Of a DNA stretch of 46,922 nucleotides, positions 33,587-41,984 are shown one piece after another. A program made the translations under genes and the position numbers. The notes under the pieces are model-generated. The model was not told the origin of the DNA, made no database searches, and saw only the letters and a program-made list of their open reading frames with translations. This stretch comes from Candidatus Sulfotelmatobacter sp. (GTDB taxonomy: Bacteria > Acidobacteriota > Terriglobia > Terriglobales > Acidobacteriaceae). Where the stretch lies: NCBI GenBank assembly GCA_030039165.1, contig JASHQM010000133.1, positions 1 through 46,922 of the forward strand. The letters run 5' to 3'. How positions within the stretch are numbered: position 1 is the stretch's first letter; each line of letters starts with the position of its first letter.

Positions 33587-34753
33587 ATGCCTGCTCGCAA
33601 AGACGCAAGCGTTGACAGCCGTATTTCCCGTGCCTGGACGTTGGCTTCGCGTTTGTATGCCGATCCCGATGTTCTCGCGGGGGAAAAAGAACAGATTTTT
33701 GCGCGCACCTGGCAGGTCGTGGGACATCGCGACCAAGTCGGGATTGCGGGCGACTATTTCACTACGGAACTGATCGGCGAGCCGCTGCTGCTTGTTCGCG
33801 GCAACGACGGCAAGTTGCGAGGGTTTTATAACGTATGCCGGCATCGGGCGGGGCCTCCGGCTGAAGGCTGCGGATCGCGCAAACTCTTTCGTTGTGGCTA
33901 TCACGGCTGGACCTACGATCTGAATGGGTCGCTCATCTTGGCAACGGAAATGGAGGGAGTTGACGGGTTCCGGCCTGAAGATTTCGCCCTAGCGCCGGTA
34001 AAGGTCGAGGAATGGTTCAACTTCGTTTTTGTCAATCTTGACGCGAACGCTCGCCCTTTGCGCGAAAGTCTAGGAGAGTTGCCGCGTCAAGCTGAGAAAT
34101 TTCATGTCGACGGCCTGAAGCTGTTCGAGCGACGCACCTATGACATGAACTGCAACTGGAAGACTTATGTCGATAACTATCTCGAGGGCTATCACTTGCC
34201 CAGTGTGCATCCGGGGTTGAACCGGGAACTCGATTTCAATGCTTATAGCGTTGAGGCGCATAAGAATTATGTGCGGCAGTTCAGTCCCATTCGCGGCGCG
34301 CAGCCGGGAGATGCCACGCCACGCCGCTATCAAGAGGCGCGCGAAGATCTGACAACGGACTACTTCTGGATTTTCCCCAACTGGATGCTGAATTGCTATC
34401 CCGATAACGTATCGCTGAATATTGTGCTGCCGCTTGCGCCTGAGCGGTCGCTGGCGATTTTTGAGTGGTACCTGTCGGAAGAACACCACAGCAGCCCGGC
34501 GGCGAAGGCGTCGGTGGAGTTCAGCCATCAGATTCAGACTGAAGATGTGGCGATTTGTGAAGCCGTGCAGAAGAATCTGCGATCGAGAAGTTATTCGCGC
34601 GGACGCTTCAGCGTAAAGCAGGAGGCGGGCGTGCACGCGTTCCATCGGATGTACGGCGAGTGGATGGGACGGCAGTCACCTGGAGGGCGCAGAGAACGTC
34701 GCGGAAGCGCGGATAGAAGTCCGCATCTTGAGGCTAGGCGCTTACGGCCTTGA
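33587..34753 (+). CDS. Rieske non-heme iron oxygenase alpha subunit
   Basis: 388 residues. Rieske [2Fe-2S] ligands are Cys84-x-His86 and Cys103-x2-His106 (CRHRAGPP...CGYHGW). The catalytic domain has VDNYLEGYHLPSVHPGL, giving iron ligands His203 and His208. The bridging acidic position three residues before His203 is Glu200 rather than the Asp of naphthalene dioxygenase, as in carnitine-type quaternary-amine oxygenases. The last ~27 residues are basic and overlap the convergent phosphatase by 20 bases. ATG lacks a Shine-Dalgarno; TACAAT lies at 33569-33574. No reductase is adjacent. Substrate uncertain. Confidence 0.9.
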   Translation: MPARKDASVDSRISRAWTLASRLYADPDVLAGEKEQIFARTWQVVGHRDQVGIAGDYFTTELIGEPLLLVRGNDGKLRGFYNVCRHRAGPPAEGCGSRKLFRCGYHGWTYDLNGSLILATEMEGVDGFRPEDFALAPVKVEEWFNFVFVNLDANARPLRESLGELPRQAEKFHVDGLKLFERRTYDMNCNWKTYVDNYLEGYHLPSVHPGLNRELDFNAYSVEAHKNYVRQFSPIRGAQPGDATPRRYQEAREDLTTDYFWIFPNWMLNCYPDNVSLNIVLPLAPERSLAIFEWYLSEEHHSSPAAKASVEFSHQIQTEDVAICEAVQKNLRSRSYSRGRFSVKQEAGVHAFHRMYGEWMGRQSPGGRRERRGSADRSPHLEARRLRP

Positions 34754-35912
34754 TCAACATGCAGGTTATGTCGTCGTGCTGCGGCGTATTTCCGACGAAC
34801 ACATCCAGTTCGGTCATCAGGCGTTTCAACATCTCTTCCGGCGTACCTGGGGCGCCGGCGCTGATTGCATTTAGCAGCCGAGCTTCACCGTATTCGTCCT
34901 GCCGCGCGTTTTCTGCCTCGACTACTCCGTCGGTGAAGATGACCAGCCAATCCTCGGGGGCAAGAATTACACGGGCGGATTCATATTTCGCCTCCGGCTG
35001 GATGCCCAGAGGTAATCCGCCGATGTCGAGACGTTCGATTGCACCATTGGTGCGGCGAAGAATGGGATTGTTATGTCCGGCATTAATGTAAGTGAGCGAG
35101 CGCTGAACAGTGTCATATTCCGCAAGAAAAGCAGTTGTGAAGCGCATTCCTCCCTGACTGTTCGAGCACGCGTATTTATTCATGTTTGACACTAACTCCG
35201 GCAATGCAAGCTGTGCGGTAGAAAGGGTTTTTAAGCTTGCTTGAAAAGTGGCCATGAGCATGGCTGCGGGAACGCTTTTCCCGGCCACGTCAGCCACGGC
35301 AAAGACGACTCGATTTTCTTCCGGGGTTTTTCCAGGCCGCGGAAACACATCATAGTAATCGCCAGCCACCGTGTTGGCCGGCCTTGTGGCATAAGCCATG
35401 GAGATTCCTGGAATTTGCGGCGGAGCTCCGGGCAGCAGCCAAGTCTGAATCTCGCGCGCAATCTGAAGGTCGCGCTTCATTACCACGCGGTCGGCTATCT
35501 CTAGCATTAGCAGCAGAAAGAGAAGCAATCCGCCCCAGAAATGAAAGTCGAATTCCACCACGTGCAGCTCGTGTTGCGCATCGTGATAACTGAAGCCGCT
35601 GCTAGGGAAGAGCAGCATCACCAGCGCGGCCAGCAGCAGCACGCGGCGGGCGGGCGATAATTTTTCCAGAATCGACCAAAAGAATTCCTTGACAATGTGC
35701 AGATTGCGCCCGCGACGAGTCAGGCCTTCGGGCGTCTTGGCGGCAACGTCGGCGGAATACAAGCGGTAGCTGGCGCGGGCTTCGTTTTCGAACTGCGACC
35801 AGAGCTGACTGACTTCCATGCCCTCGGTCACGCGCTGCCAGAAGCGATGCAGGCGCACGCCGAGAGGAACACGATTTGCCGGAGGCTGCACGGAAGGGGG
35901 AAGGGTAGCCAT
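34734..35912 (-). CDS. RsbU-type PP2C/SpoIIE phosphatase, membrane-anchored
   Basis: 392 residues. The N-terminal ~90 residues are soluble, followed by two hydrophobic segments (RVLLLAALVMLLFPSSGF; FWGGLLLFLLLMLEIADRVV, about 90-150). A linker (QIAREIQTWLLPGAPPQIPG) leads to a SpoIIE/PP2C domain: NTVAGDYYDVF (metal Asp), VADVAGKSVPAAMLMA, INAGHNNPILRR, VIFTDGVVEAEN, QHDDITCMLI. Such phosphatases dephosphorylate anti-sigma-factor antagonists, but no RsbV/W-type gene is near. Perfect TATAAT (35932-35927) lies 14 bases before ATG without a ribosome site. Overlaps the Rieske gene end. Confidence 0.93.
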   Translation of the reverse strand: MATLPPSVQPPANRVPLGVRLHRFWQRVTEGMEVSQLWSQFENEARASYRLYSADVAAKTPEGLTRRGRNLHIVKEFFWSILEKLSPARRVLLLAALVMLLFPSSGFSYHDAQHELHVVEFDFHFWGGLLLFLLLMLEIADRVVMKRDLQIAREIQTWLLPGAPPQIPGISMAYATRPANTVAGDYYDVFPRPGKTPEENRVVFAVADVAGKSVPAAMLMATFQASLKTLSTAQLALPELVSNMNKYACSNSQGGMRFTTAFLAEYDTVQRSLTYINAGHNNPILRRTNGAIERLDIGGLPLGIQPEAKYESARVILAPEDWLVIFTDGVVEAENARQDEYGEARLLNAISAGAPGTPEEMLKRLMTELDVFVGNTPQHDDITCMLIKAVSA

Positions 35913-35977
35913 CGGTTTGGAATTCGATTATAGAAGAAGGGCTAGAATCATCACGGCCCCGCGGGTTGAAATGGGAC

Positions 35978-37825
35978 TTAGTGGCCGACGATGCTATCGG
36001 CAAACTGCCGCGCCTCGCTGAAGTTTTGCGATAAGCGCCTCGCGGTTTGAGTCGCCGACGCAGCCTCTGATTCTTTACCGCTTTGCTTTAGCGCGCCGGC
36101 GAGCAAAAGATAAGTTATATCGGAAGGCTGCAAAGCAGCCGCTTGAGAATAAGCCCGAATAGCGGCATCCAAGTCTCCAGCGCGTTGCGCTGCCGCGCCC
36201 AACCCGACCCATGCGCGGATGTTGCGCGGACGAAGATTTATGGCCGACTGGAAATTATTCTGCGCCGCTGCGAATTCACCCCATTGCTGATAGATCGTCC
36301 CCATGTTGATGAAGGCAGTGGCGCGGGAGCGTTCGTCGACGGTTATTTCCGCCACCTTTTTGTACAGCACCAGTGCACCGGCAAGATCGCCATGATTCAT
36401 CTTGTAAAACGCCAAACTCGAATTGCTGATGGGATCCGACGGATGAATGAGGGCAGCGGTATGGAAGTGGGGCATGGCTTGTTCTAGATCGCCCTGCTCC
36501 ATCAGGGAGTTGCCGATTCCATCCTCGGCGATGAAATTATTGGTGGTGACCGCGGCAGCGTGCTGCCAGAGTTCCAGATTGCTGCTCCAATGCCCGAGTT
36601 GGCGGTGTGAAAGGAACGCAAATAAGAGAAGCGGGAGGACAGACGCCGCTGCCAGCGAGTTGCGTGGAACGGAACAATACGCACCAAGATCGGCAAGGCC
36701 CCAGCACACCGCAATAAAAAGCCCGATGAATGGCAGGTAAGCGTAGCGGTCCGCCATCGACTGCACACCTACTTGTACTACTCCGATCATCGGCACTAGA
36801 GTCCCCAAAAACCAGAGCCAGCCAACGATCAGATAACGTTTGCGGGCGGAGAGAGCCGCCGCAGTAATCAAAAACAGCAGGAGCACGGAAATCGAGATTT
36901 GCATAGCCGTCAGAGTTGCGGGTTGGTAGGGATACATCACCGATAGATGCAATGGCCAGATAGCTTTGCCCAGATACCTCGCATAGGAAACGACTGCATT
37001 GGCAAGTCGAATAGGTAGGGTGTAGCGCTGGAAAGAAGTTACCGCACCGGCGGTGGTTTGTGCTCGCAGAGTTAAGACGGCGCTGGGTATACACATTGCG
37101 ACCAGGGGCAGCTTTTCCGCGACAAGCCAGCGCCAGGAGCGCTGCTTTGTAACCTGGTCGAGCCATGGGCCAGATTGCTCAGGATGATTGGCAACGCGTT
37201 TCAGAGGCCAATAGTCCCAGAGAAGCAAAATAAAGGGCAGGCTAATCACTTGAGGTTTGGACATCAGACCCAAGGCAAAGAAAATGGCGACCACCGAATA
37301 TCGGCCGACTCGCGGCTTGCTTGCATACCACTGATAGGCGGCGAGAGCCAGAAGAAAGAAAAAAAGGCTGAGGAGATTTTTTCGTTCGGCAATCCAGGCG
37401 ACCGATTCCACATTCATCGGATGGACTGCGAAAAGAAAAGCGCTTATAAAACTCCGCCAGAAGAATCCGGTCGCGTTGAAAAGCACCCAGAATAAAAGCG
37501 CCGCATTTATGGAATGCCAGAAAGCGTTGATGTAGTGAGGTCCCGCAGGATTTAAGTGGAAAATCTGGCAATCCAGCATATGGGAGAGCCACGTGACGGG
37601 ATGCCAGTTGCTCTCATCCAGGCTGGTGAATGCCCATTGCACCGACGCCCAGCTGAACCCGTACTTAACGTGAGCGTTGTCGGCGATGTAGCGGCCATCG
37701 TCGTAATTCAGAAAAGGGTGCCGGCCGGCCGGACTATAGAGGGCAAGGCTAGAAAGTATCAGACACAGGGAAGCAATGAGCGCGTGTTTTCTTGAGGTCT
37801 GTAGAAGTGTGGGACTCGTCTGCAT
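35978..37825 (-). CDS. TMTC-like membrane GT-C glycosyltransferase with TPR tail (paralogue)
   Basis: 615 residues from ATG at 37825; a GTG two codons earlier is possible. N-terminal polytopic part with the luminal loop RHPFLNYDDGRYIADN (Asp42-Asp43), NWHPVTWLSHMLDCQIFHLNPAGPHY, FAVHPMNVESVAWIAERKNLLSLFFF, KPQVISLPFILLLWDYWPLKR and SMADRYAYLPFIGLFIAVCW. A TPR-like tail runs from about residue 420 (GNSLMEQGDLEQAMPHFHTAALIHPSDP). The C-termini of both paralogues end with ARRLSQNxxEAR-type sequence. The two genes are inverted relative to each other. Function by homology is protein O-glycosylation, unproven. Confidence 0.86.
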   Translation of the reverse strand: MQTSPTLLQTSRKHALIASLCLILSSLALYSPAGRHPFLNYDDGRYIADNAHVKYGFSWASVQWAFTSLDESNWHPVTWLSHMLDCQIFHLNPAGPHYINAFWHSINAALLFWVLFNATGFFWRSFISAFLFAVHPMNVESVAWIAERKNLLSLFFFLLALAAYQWYASKPRVGRYSVVAIFFALGLMSKPQVISLPFILLLWDYWPLKRVANHPEQSGPWLDQVTKQRSWRWLVAEKLPLVAMCIPSAVLTLRAQTTAGAVTSFQRYTLPIRLANAVVSYARYLGKAIWPLHLSVMYPYQPATLTAMQISISVLLLFLITAAALSARKRYLIVGWLWFLGTLVPMIGVVQVGVQSMADRYAYLPFIGLFIAVCWGLADLGAYCSVPRNSLAAASVLPLLLFAFLSHRQLGHWSSNLELWQHAAAVTTNNFIAEDGIGNSLMEQGDLEQAMPHFHTAALIHPSDPISNSSLAFYKMNHGDLAGALVLYKKVAEITVDERSRATAFINMGTIYQQWGEFAAAQNNFQSAINLRPRNIRAWVGLGAAAQRAGDLDAAIRAYSQAAALQPSDITYLLLAGALKQSGKESEAASATQTARRLSQNFSEARQFADSIVGH

Positions 37826-37972
37826 CGGCACTGGCGGAGATTGTTTCAGGTATGGACTATAAGGGATTCTGCGGGTAGGGGCGTCATTACTATAGTGCGA
37901 TGGCTCAACCGCGCTCGCGCTTTCTTACAAAACAAAATCCGAATTCTCTGCCGGAATTGCGATCGCAGGAGA

Positions 37973-38986
37973 TCAGAACAATGCGAGCTGCTCATCGCAG
38001 TTTTCAACTGGCCACTTCCCGACAGATGTACCTCTCGGATCGCCGCGGCCGATCCCGTACTTCACTCGCAGTTGGGCCATCAGTTGCGAAATGCGCCTGG
38101 TGTAGGACGGCGGGAGAAACGAATGATCGCGATAGCGCTGACGATAATTTCCGACCAGGTGAGGGAAGTGCTGTTCGATGAATGGCAGAAAAACCGCCAT
38201 CGAGCAGGGTTTGAGAAAGAGCGCATTCGCAAATATATGGCGCGCCCCGGCAGCGGCTGACTCGCGCACCAGCGCTTCCAGGTCGGCTGGGGAATCAGTT
38301 ATGCCGGGCAGCACGGGCGAACAGCTAAGGCCCACATCGAAACCGGCCTTGCTCAGGGTACGGACGGCGTCCATTCGCAGGTCTGGCCGAGGGGCGCGCG
38401 GCTCGAGGATGCGGGCGAGATCGGTGTTGAGGGTGGTAATAGTGATGTGGATTGAGAGTGTGTTGCTGCAGGCGATAACGCAAAGAAGATCGATGTCGCG
38501 CAGAACGAGATTCGATTTCGTGACAATGCCCAGTTCGAAGCCCTTGTGCCGGGAGAATTCCTCCAAAATGCCGCGGGTGACTTCGTATCGCCGCTCGGCA
38601 GGCTGATAGGGATCCGTCGCCGTGCCCAGAGCGATCGACTCGTTCTTCTTGACCTTTCGCAGTTCGTGGCGGAGCACGTCGGCTGCGTGCTGTTTGACGT
38701 AGATTTTTTGCTCGAACTCGAGGCCGTCGCGCATTTCCATGAATTCGTGAGTGTAACGGGCATAGCAGTAGCGGCAGCCGAACTCGCATCCCCGGTAAGG
38801 GTTGATAGTCCAGGTAAACGGCAGCTTGCGCTTGCTGACACAGCGGTTGAGCAAAGACTTTGCAGGGAGGGTGAAATACTCGACATCGTGGCCTTCGCGG
38901 ATGGATTCGCCCTGCGCCGCAAGCCGGGCGATCCCGACGAGCGGAGCGCGGCGGTCGTGGAGTGGGAATAGGAGAGTTGAGGACAC
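37973..38986 (-). CDS. SPL-family radical SAM protein
   Basis: 337 residues, GTG start. The radical SAM cluster motif CEFGCRYC (Cys67, Cys71, Cys74, C-x3-C-x2-C) lies in the NPYRGCEFGCRYCYARYTHEF context of the spore-photoproduct-lyase-like/Rv2578c family. The SAM-binding region (ALGTATDPYQPAERRY) and the later LEPRAPRPDLRMDAVRTLSKAGFDVGLSCSPVLPGITD also match. Family members are linked to DNA repair by analogy with spore photoproduct lyase, but real substrates are unknown. The last five residues QLALF resemble the beta-clamp-binding motif QL[SD]LF. It has its own promoter with a perfect palindrome at 39011-39039. Confidence 0.92.
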   Translation of the reverse strand: MSSTLLFPLHDRRAPLVGIARLAAQGESIREGHDVEYFTLPAKSLLNRCVSKRKLPFTWTINPYRGCEFGCRYCYARYTHEFMEMRDGLEFEQKIYVKQHAADVLRHELRKVKKNESIALGTATDPYQPAERRYEVTRGILEEFSRHKGFELGIVTKSNLVLRDIDLLCVIACSNTLSIHITITTLNTDLARILEPRAPRPDLRMDAVRTLSKAGFDVGLSCSPVLPGITDSPADLEALVRESAAAGARHIFANALFLKPCSMAVFLPFIEQHFPHLVGNYRQRYRDHSFLPPSYTRRISQLMAQLRVKYGIGRGDPRGTSVGKWPVENCDEQLALF

Positions 38987-39010
38987 AGGATATTCGCTTT
39001 ATATTCGCCC

Positions 39011-39039
39011 ATAATAGGAACATCAGCGGCTGATGTCAA
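39011..39039 (-). promoter_or_regulatory. Promoter with perfect palindromic operator for SPL gene
   Basis: On the minus strand TTGACA (39039-39034), exactly 17 nt, then TATTAT (39016-39011). The perfect 8-1-8 palindrome ACATCAGC-G-GCTGATGT (39020-39036) overlaps the -35 and spacer, exactly where a repressor would act. The regulator is unknown. The predicted leader to the GTG is about 17 nt without a ribosome site; a second -10-like TATAAA lies at 39003-38998. Confidence 0.7.
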
Positions 39040-39208
39040 CTGGATAGGGATTCGGGGGTAGTGTCCTAATTACTGACTTCGGGCGCGCTCTCTAAGCCCT
39101 CGTGGCGAGAGCATCGTCGGCTACAATGTCCGATAACAGGTATTATGTAAAGTCACGGCTAGCGTGCCGAGGTGGGTTGGCTTGCAGAGGTCAGGCAGCC
39201 ATCCCGGC

Positions 39209-39694
39209 TTACATCTTGTATTTCCCTAGATCCTCGTCGTTGAGGCCTTCGAGGTATTTGCGCAGCTCTTCCGCGGTCACGCGGTCCGACATGCTGGCGG
39301 CCTGCTTGGAGTTCTTCAAGACGAGTTCATCGACAAATATGGGGCAATCCACGCGCAAAGCCAGGGCGAGCGCATCGGAGGGACGTGAATCGACGCTGAT
39401 TACCTCGCCGCCGCGTTCGAGCCAGATGACGGCGTAAAACGTGTCTTCACGGAGTTCGGTGACTACGACCTTATGCACCTGAGTTTCCAGGCCCGTGAGC
39501 ACATTCTTGATCAGGTCGTGCGTCATGGGGCGCGGAGTGCTCACCTTTTCCATTTCCAGCGCAATCGCGTTTGCTTCGTAAACTCCCACCCAGATGGGCA
39601 GCACACTATCGCCAGCCACGTCTTTAAGGATGACGATGGGCATGTTCGAGACTGGATCCATAAGCAATCCGCGAATTGTCATCTCTACTTCCAT
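39209..39694 (-). CDS. Bifunctional nuclease-domain (DUF151) protein
   Basis: 161 residues from the ATG at 39694 after AAGGAGTTGTG. Entire length is the bifunctional nuclease/DUF151 domain: EVEMTIRGLLMDPVSNMPIVILKD, LPIWVGVYEANAIALEM, RPMTHDLIKNVL, VVVTELREDTFYAVIWLE, ISVDSRPSDALALALRVDCPIFV, plus a short charged tail. Nuclease activity has been claimed for plant relatives; the bacterial role is unknown. It lies 41 bases downstream of miaB, probably in the same operon. The GTG directly before the ATG is unlikely to be the start. Confidence 0.93.
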   Translation of the reverse strand: MEVEMTIRGLLMDPVSNMPIVILKDVAGDSVLPIWVGVYEANAIALEMEKVSTPRPMTHDLIKNVLTGLETQVHKVVVTELREDTFYAVIWLERGGEVISVDSRPSDALALALRVDCPIFVDELVLKNSKQAASMSDRVTAEELRKYLEGLNDEDLGKYKM

Positions 39695-39735
39695 CACAAC
39701 TCCTTCGCCATGCCAGCGAGCGCCTATGCGCCTTT

Positions 39736-41190
39736 TTATACCACCAATTCTCCCACAAGGCTGTTGGGAAAACTGCCGAGAACACGCACTGGCACGTAGC
39801 TGCCCACTTTGGGCGCTGTGGCCTCTGGCGCAATAAAATTCAAAGTCTTATTTTGGGTGGTGCGGCCGATCCACTGTGCGCGAGCATCGTTCTTGCCTTC
39901 AACCAATACCTCCAGTGTTTCCCCTATATATCTCTTGTACTGCGATATCTGAATATCCTTTTGTTTCTTCATCAGCACATCGAGCCGACGCGCCTTTTCT
40001 GCATCGGGGATGGCATCTTCCAGAGATAGGGCCGGCGTATTCGGACGCGGCGAATACTTGAAGGAAAAGACTCCGTCGTACCTGACGTCGTCAAGCAGCG
40101 ATAAGCTTTCTTCGAAATCAGCCTCGGTTTCGCCGGGGAAGCCGACGATCACATCGGTCGTAATGCTGATGTCCCGCCTGGCCGATTTCATCCAGGAGAT
40201 TCGCTCCAGATACTGCTCGCGCGTATAGAGGCGTTGCATGGCGTTGAGCACGCGATCGGAGCCGCTCTGCACGGGAAGGTGCACGTGGTCACAGAGCGTG
40301 GGCACGGCGTCAATAGAGTCGACAATGTCGCGGCCGAAATCGCGGGGATGAGAAGTGGTAAAGCGGACTCGCCGGATGCCGGGCACCTCGCCCACCGCAG
40401 CCAGTAATTCGGCGAAGCTTTTCGTCCTTCCGGAAAATCCGGGCGACGTCTTCCCTGTTGGATCTTTGTAGGAGTTTACGTTCTGGCCAAGCAGTTGAAT
40501 TTCCGTGTAGCCAAGATCGGCCATCCGGCGCGCTTCATTGAGAACCGAATCCGATGTCCGGCTGCGCTCCTTTCCGCGGGTAAACGGCACCACGCAATAG
40601 GCGCAGAACTTGTCGCAGCCTTCGATGATCGTAATGTATCCGCGATGGGGATTGCTGCGGGCGGTGAATTCAGTTTCAAAGCACTTGTCGGTCTCGCGAT
40701 CGTCGAGGCCGGTGATGCGTACCAGGCTGCGGGATTCATGCTCCGGGCTTACCGAGGTGCATACTGGTCCCGGATCGCCATCCCAAAGCGCGGTCTTCTG
40801 AAACCTCTCCTCTGAAGCCGGAAGCCCACCCTCGAGTTGTACCAGCATCTCAGGCAGATTACGATACGATGCCGACCCGCAGACCAGAGACACATGCGGG
40901 GCACGATCAAAAATCTTCGCCCCTTCCTGCTGCGCCACGCAACCGAGGACTCCAAACTTTTTGCCTTGGGCTTGCAGTTTCTTGAAATCGGCGAGGCGAT
41001 GAAAAACTTTCTGCTCTGCCTTGTCACGGATCGAGCAGGTGTTGTAGAGAATCACATCGGCTTGCTCAACCGTTTCTACCTGCCGATAGCCTTCATGCAG
41101 CAGCGTGCCGATGACTTTTTCCGAGTCATGCACGTTCATCTGGCAGCCGAAGGTCTCGAGATAGAAGGTTTTGCGCGCGTCTCCAGACAT
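39736..41190 (-). CDS. miaB: tRNA-2-methylthio-N6-dimethylallyladenosine synthase
   Basis: MiaB radical-SAM methylthiotransferase, which adds a methylthio group to i6A37 of tRNA. From the ATG at 41190 (484 residues): N-terminal UPF0004 domain (TFYLETFGCQMNVHDSEKVIG, NTCSIRDKAEQKVF, LGCVAQQEG) with three cysteines for the auxiliary cluster; radical SAM GCDKFCAYCVVPFTRG (CxxxCxxC); LLGQNVNSY; FTTSHPRDF; TDVIVGFPGETEADF; and a C-terminal TRAM domain. Full length. ATG has no ribosome site. TATACT (41202-41197) lies six bases upstream, so the transcript may begin at the ATG. Followed by the DUF151 gene. Confidence 0.96.
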   Translation of the reverse strand: MSGDARKTFYLETFGCQMNVHDSEKVIGTLLHEGYRQVETVEQADVILYNTCSIRDKAEQKVFHRLADFKKLQAQGKKFGVLGCVAQQEGAKIFDRAPHVSLVCGSASYRNLPEMLVQLEGGLPASEERFQKTALWDGDPGPVCTSVSPEHESRSLVRITGLDDRETDKCFETEFTARSNPHRGYITIIEGCDKFCAYCVVPFTRGKERSRTSDSVLNEARRMADLGYTEIQLLGQNVNSYKDPTGKTSPGFSGRTKSFAELLAAVGEVPGIRRVRFTTSHPRDFGRDIVDSIDAVPTLCDHVHLPVQSGSDRVLNAMQRLYTREQYLERISWMKSARRDISITTDVIVGFPGETEADFEESLSLLDDVRYDGVFSFKYSPRPNTPALSLEDAIPDAEKARRLDVLMKKQKDIQISQYKRYIGETLEVLVEGKNDARAQWIGRTTQNKTLNFIAPEATAPKVGSYVPVRVLGSFPNSLVGELVV

Positions 41191-41238
41191 ACTGCAAGTA
41201 TAACGCCTGGCCGTGCTCACCACGCGCTCTACGGCCTT

Positions 41239-41715
41239 TTACGCCGCCTTCTCTTCACGAAACTGTCCGGGCTTGTAGCCGCCTGGTACGGTCCGCGCTG
41301 AGATGTTCAGACGATTCCACCCATTGATACTGACGACAGCTAGGGTTAGATCAGCCAACTCCTTTTCGCTGAATTGTGGACGCACTTTCTCATAAACTTC
41401 ATCCGGCACATGCCCATTGGCGAGAAGCGTAAGGGCTTCCGTCCACTCCAGTGCGGCTTTTTCACGCTCGGTATAGAACGGGGATTCGCGCCAGGCGTCC
41501 AGCATGTACAGCCTCTGCTCGCTTTCTCCAAGCACCCGCAGATCCTTCCAGTGCATGTCGATGCAGTAGGCACAGCCATTGATCTGGGAGGCGCGCAAAT
41601 CGACGAGAAGGAGCAGCGACTGTTCCAGGCCGCATCCCTCAAGATACTGTCCCAGTCCGAGCATAGCCTTGAACGCTCCGGGAGCTGCTTTGACATAGTT
41701 GAAACGAGACTCCAT
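41239..41715 (-). CDS. Carboxymuconolactone decarboxylase/AhpD-like protein
   Basis: 158 residues from the ATG at 41715 after GAAGGAGAATTT. The AhpD/CMD core has the peroxidase-type motif NGCAYCIDMH (Cys48, Cys51, His55). Flanking helices EQSLLLLVDLRASQ and EREKAALEWTEALTLLAN fit the all-helical CMD fold that forms trimers or hexamers, and the C-terminal WNRLNISARTVPGGYKPG is also typical. A role in peroxide detoxification or as a redox adapter is likely, but the specific partner is unknown. It sits 269 bases downstream of the SRPBCC/arsR operon and is probably separate. Confidence 0.93.
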   Translation of the reverse strand: MESRFNYVKAAPGAFKAMLGLGQYLEGCGLEQSLLLLVDLRASQINGCAYCIDMHWKDLRVLGESEQRLYMLDAWRESPFYTEREKAALEWTEALTLLANGHVPDEVYEKVRPQFSEKELADLTLAVVSINGWNRLNISARTVPGGYKPGQFREEKAA

Positions 41716-41984
41716 AAATTCTCCTTCTCTTGATTCGCTGTTGGGTTGGCTCAAACGATCTGAGTCAGAGACGCGACGCATTGGTTGTTATAGATGATCG
41801 CCCGGCGGCCTGGGACTCGCAAGAACTCGCGATTGTTCTCATTGCCGCAGCAGCAATTGCATGAGCCGGTTCAGGCGAAAAGCTCGAGGCAAGCTGATAG
41901 CCCATGAGCTCGAAAAAATTTCCTCCGAATCACCGGACACAGACAATGCGTGGCGGTGTTCGTTGGGTACCCGCAATCCACTCT

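Noticed and set aside
37841..38260. Plus-strand open frame opposite the SPL-family gene
   Set aside because: Antisense to a well-supported radical SAM gene; composition shows no protein-like features.
39087..39112. GCTCTC/GAGAGC inverted repeat as terminator or RNA
   Set aside because: Only six base pairs with a 14-base loop and no supporting context.
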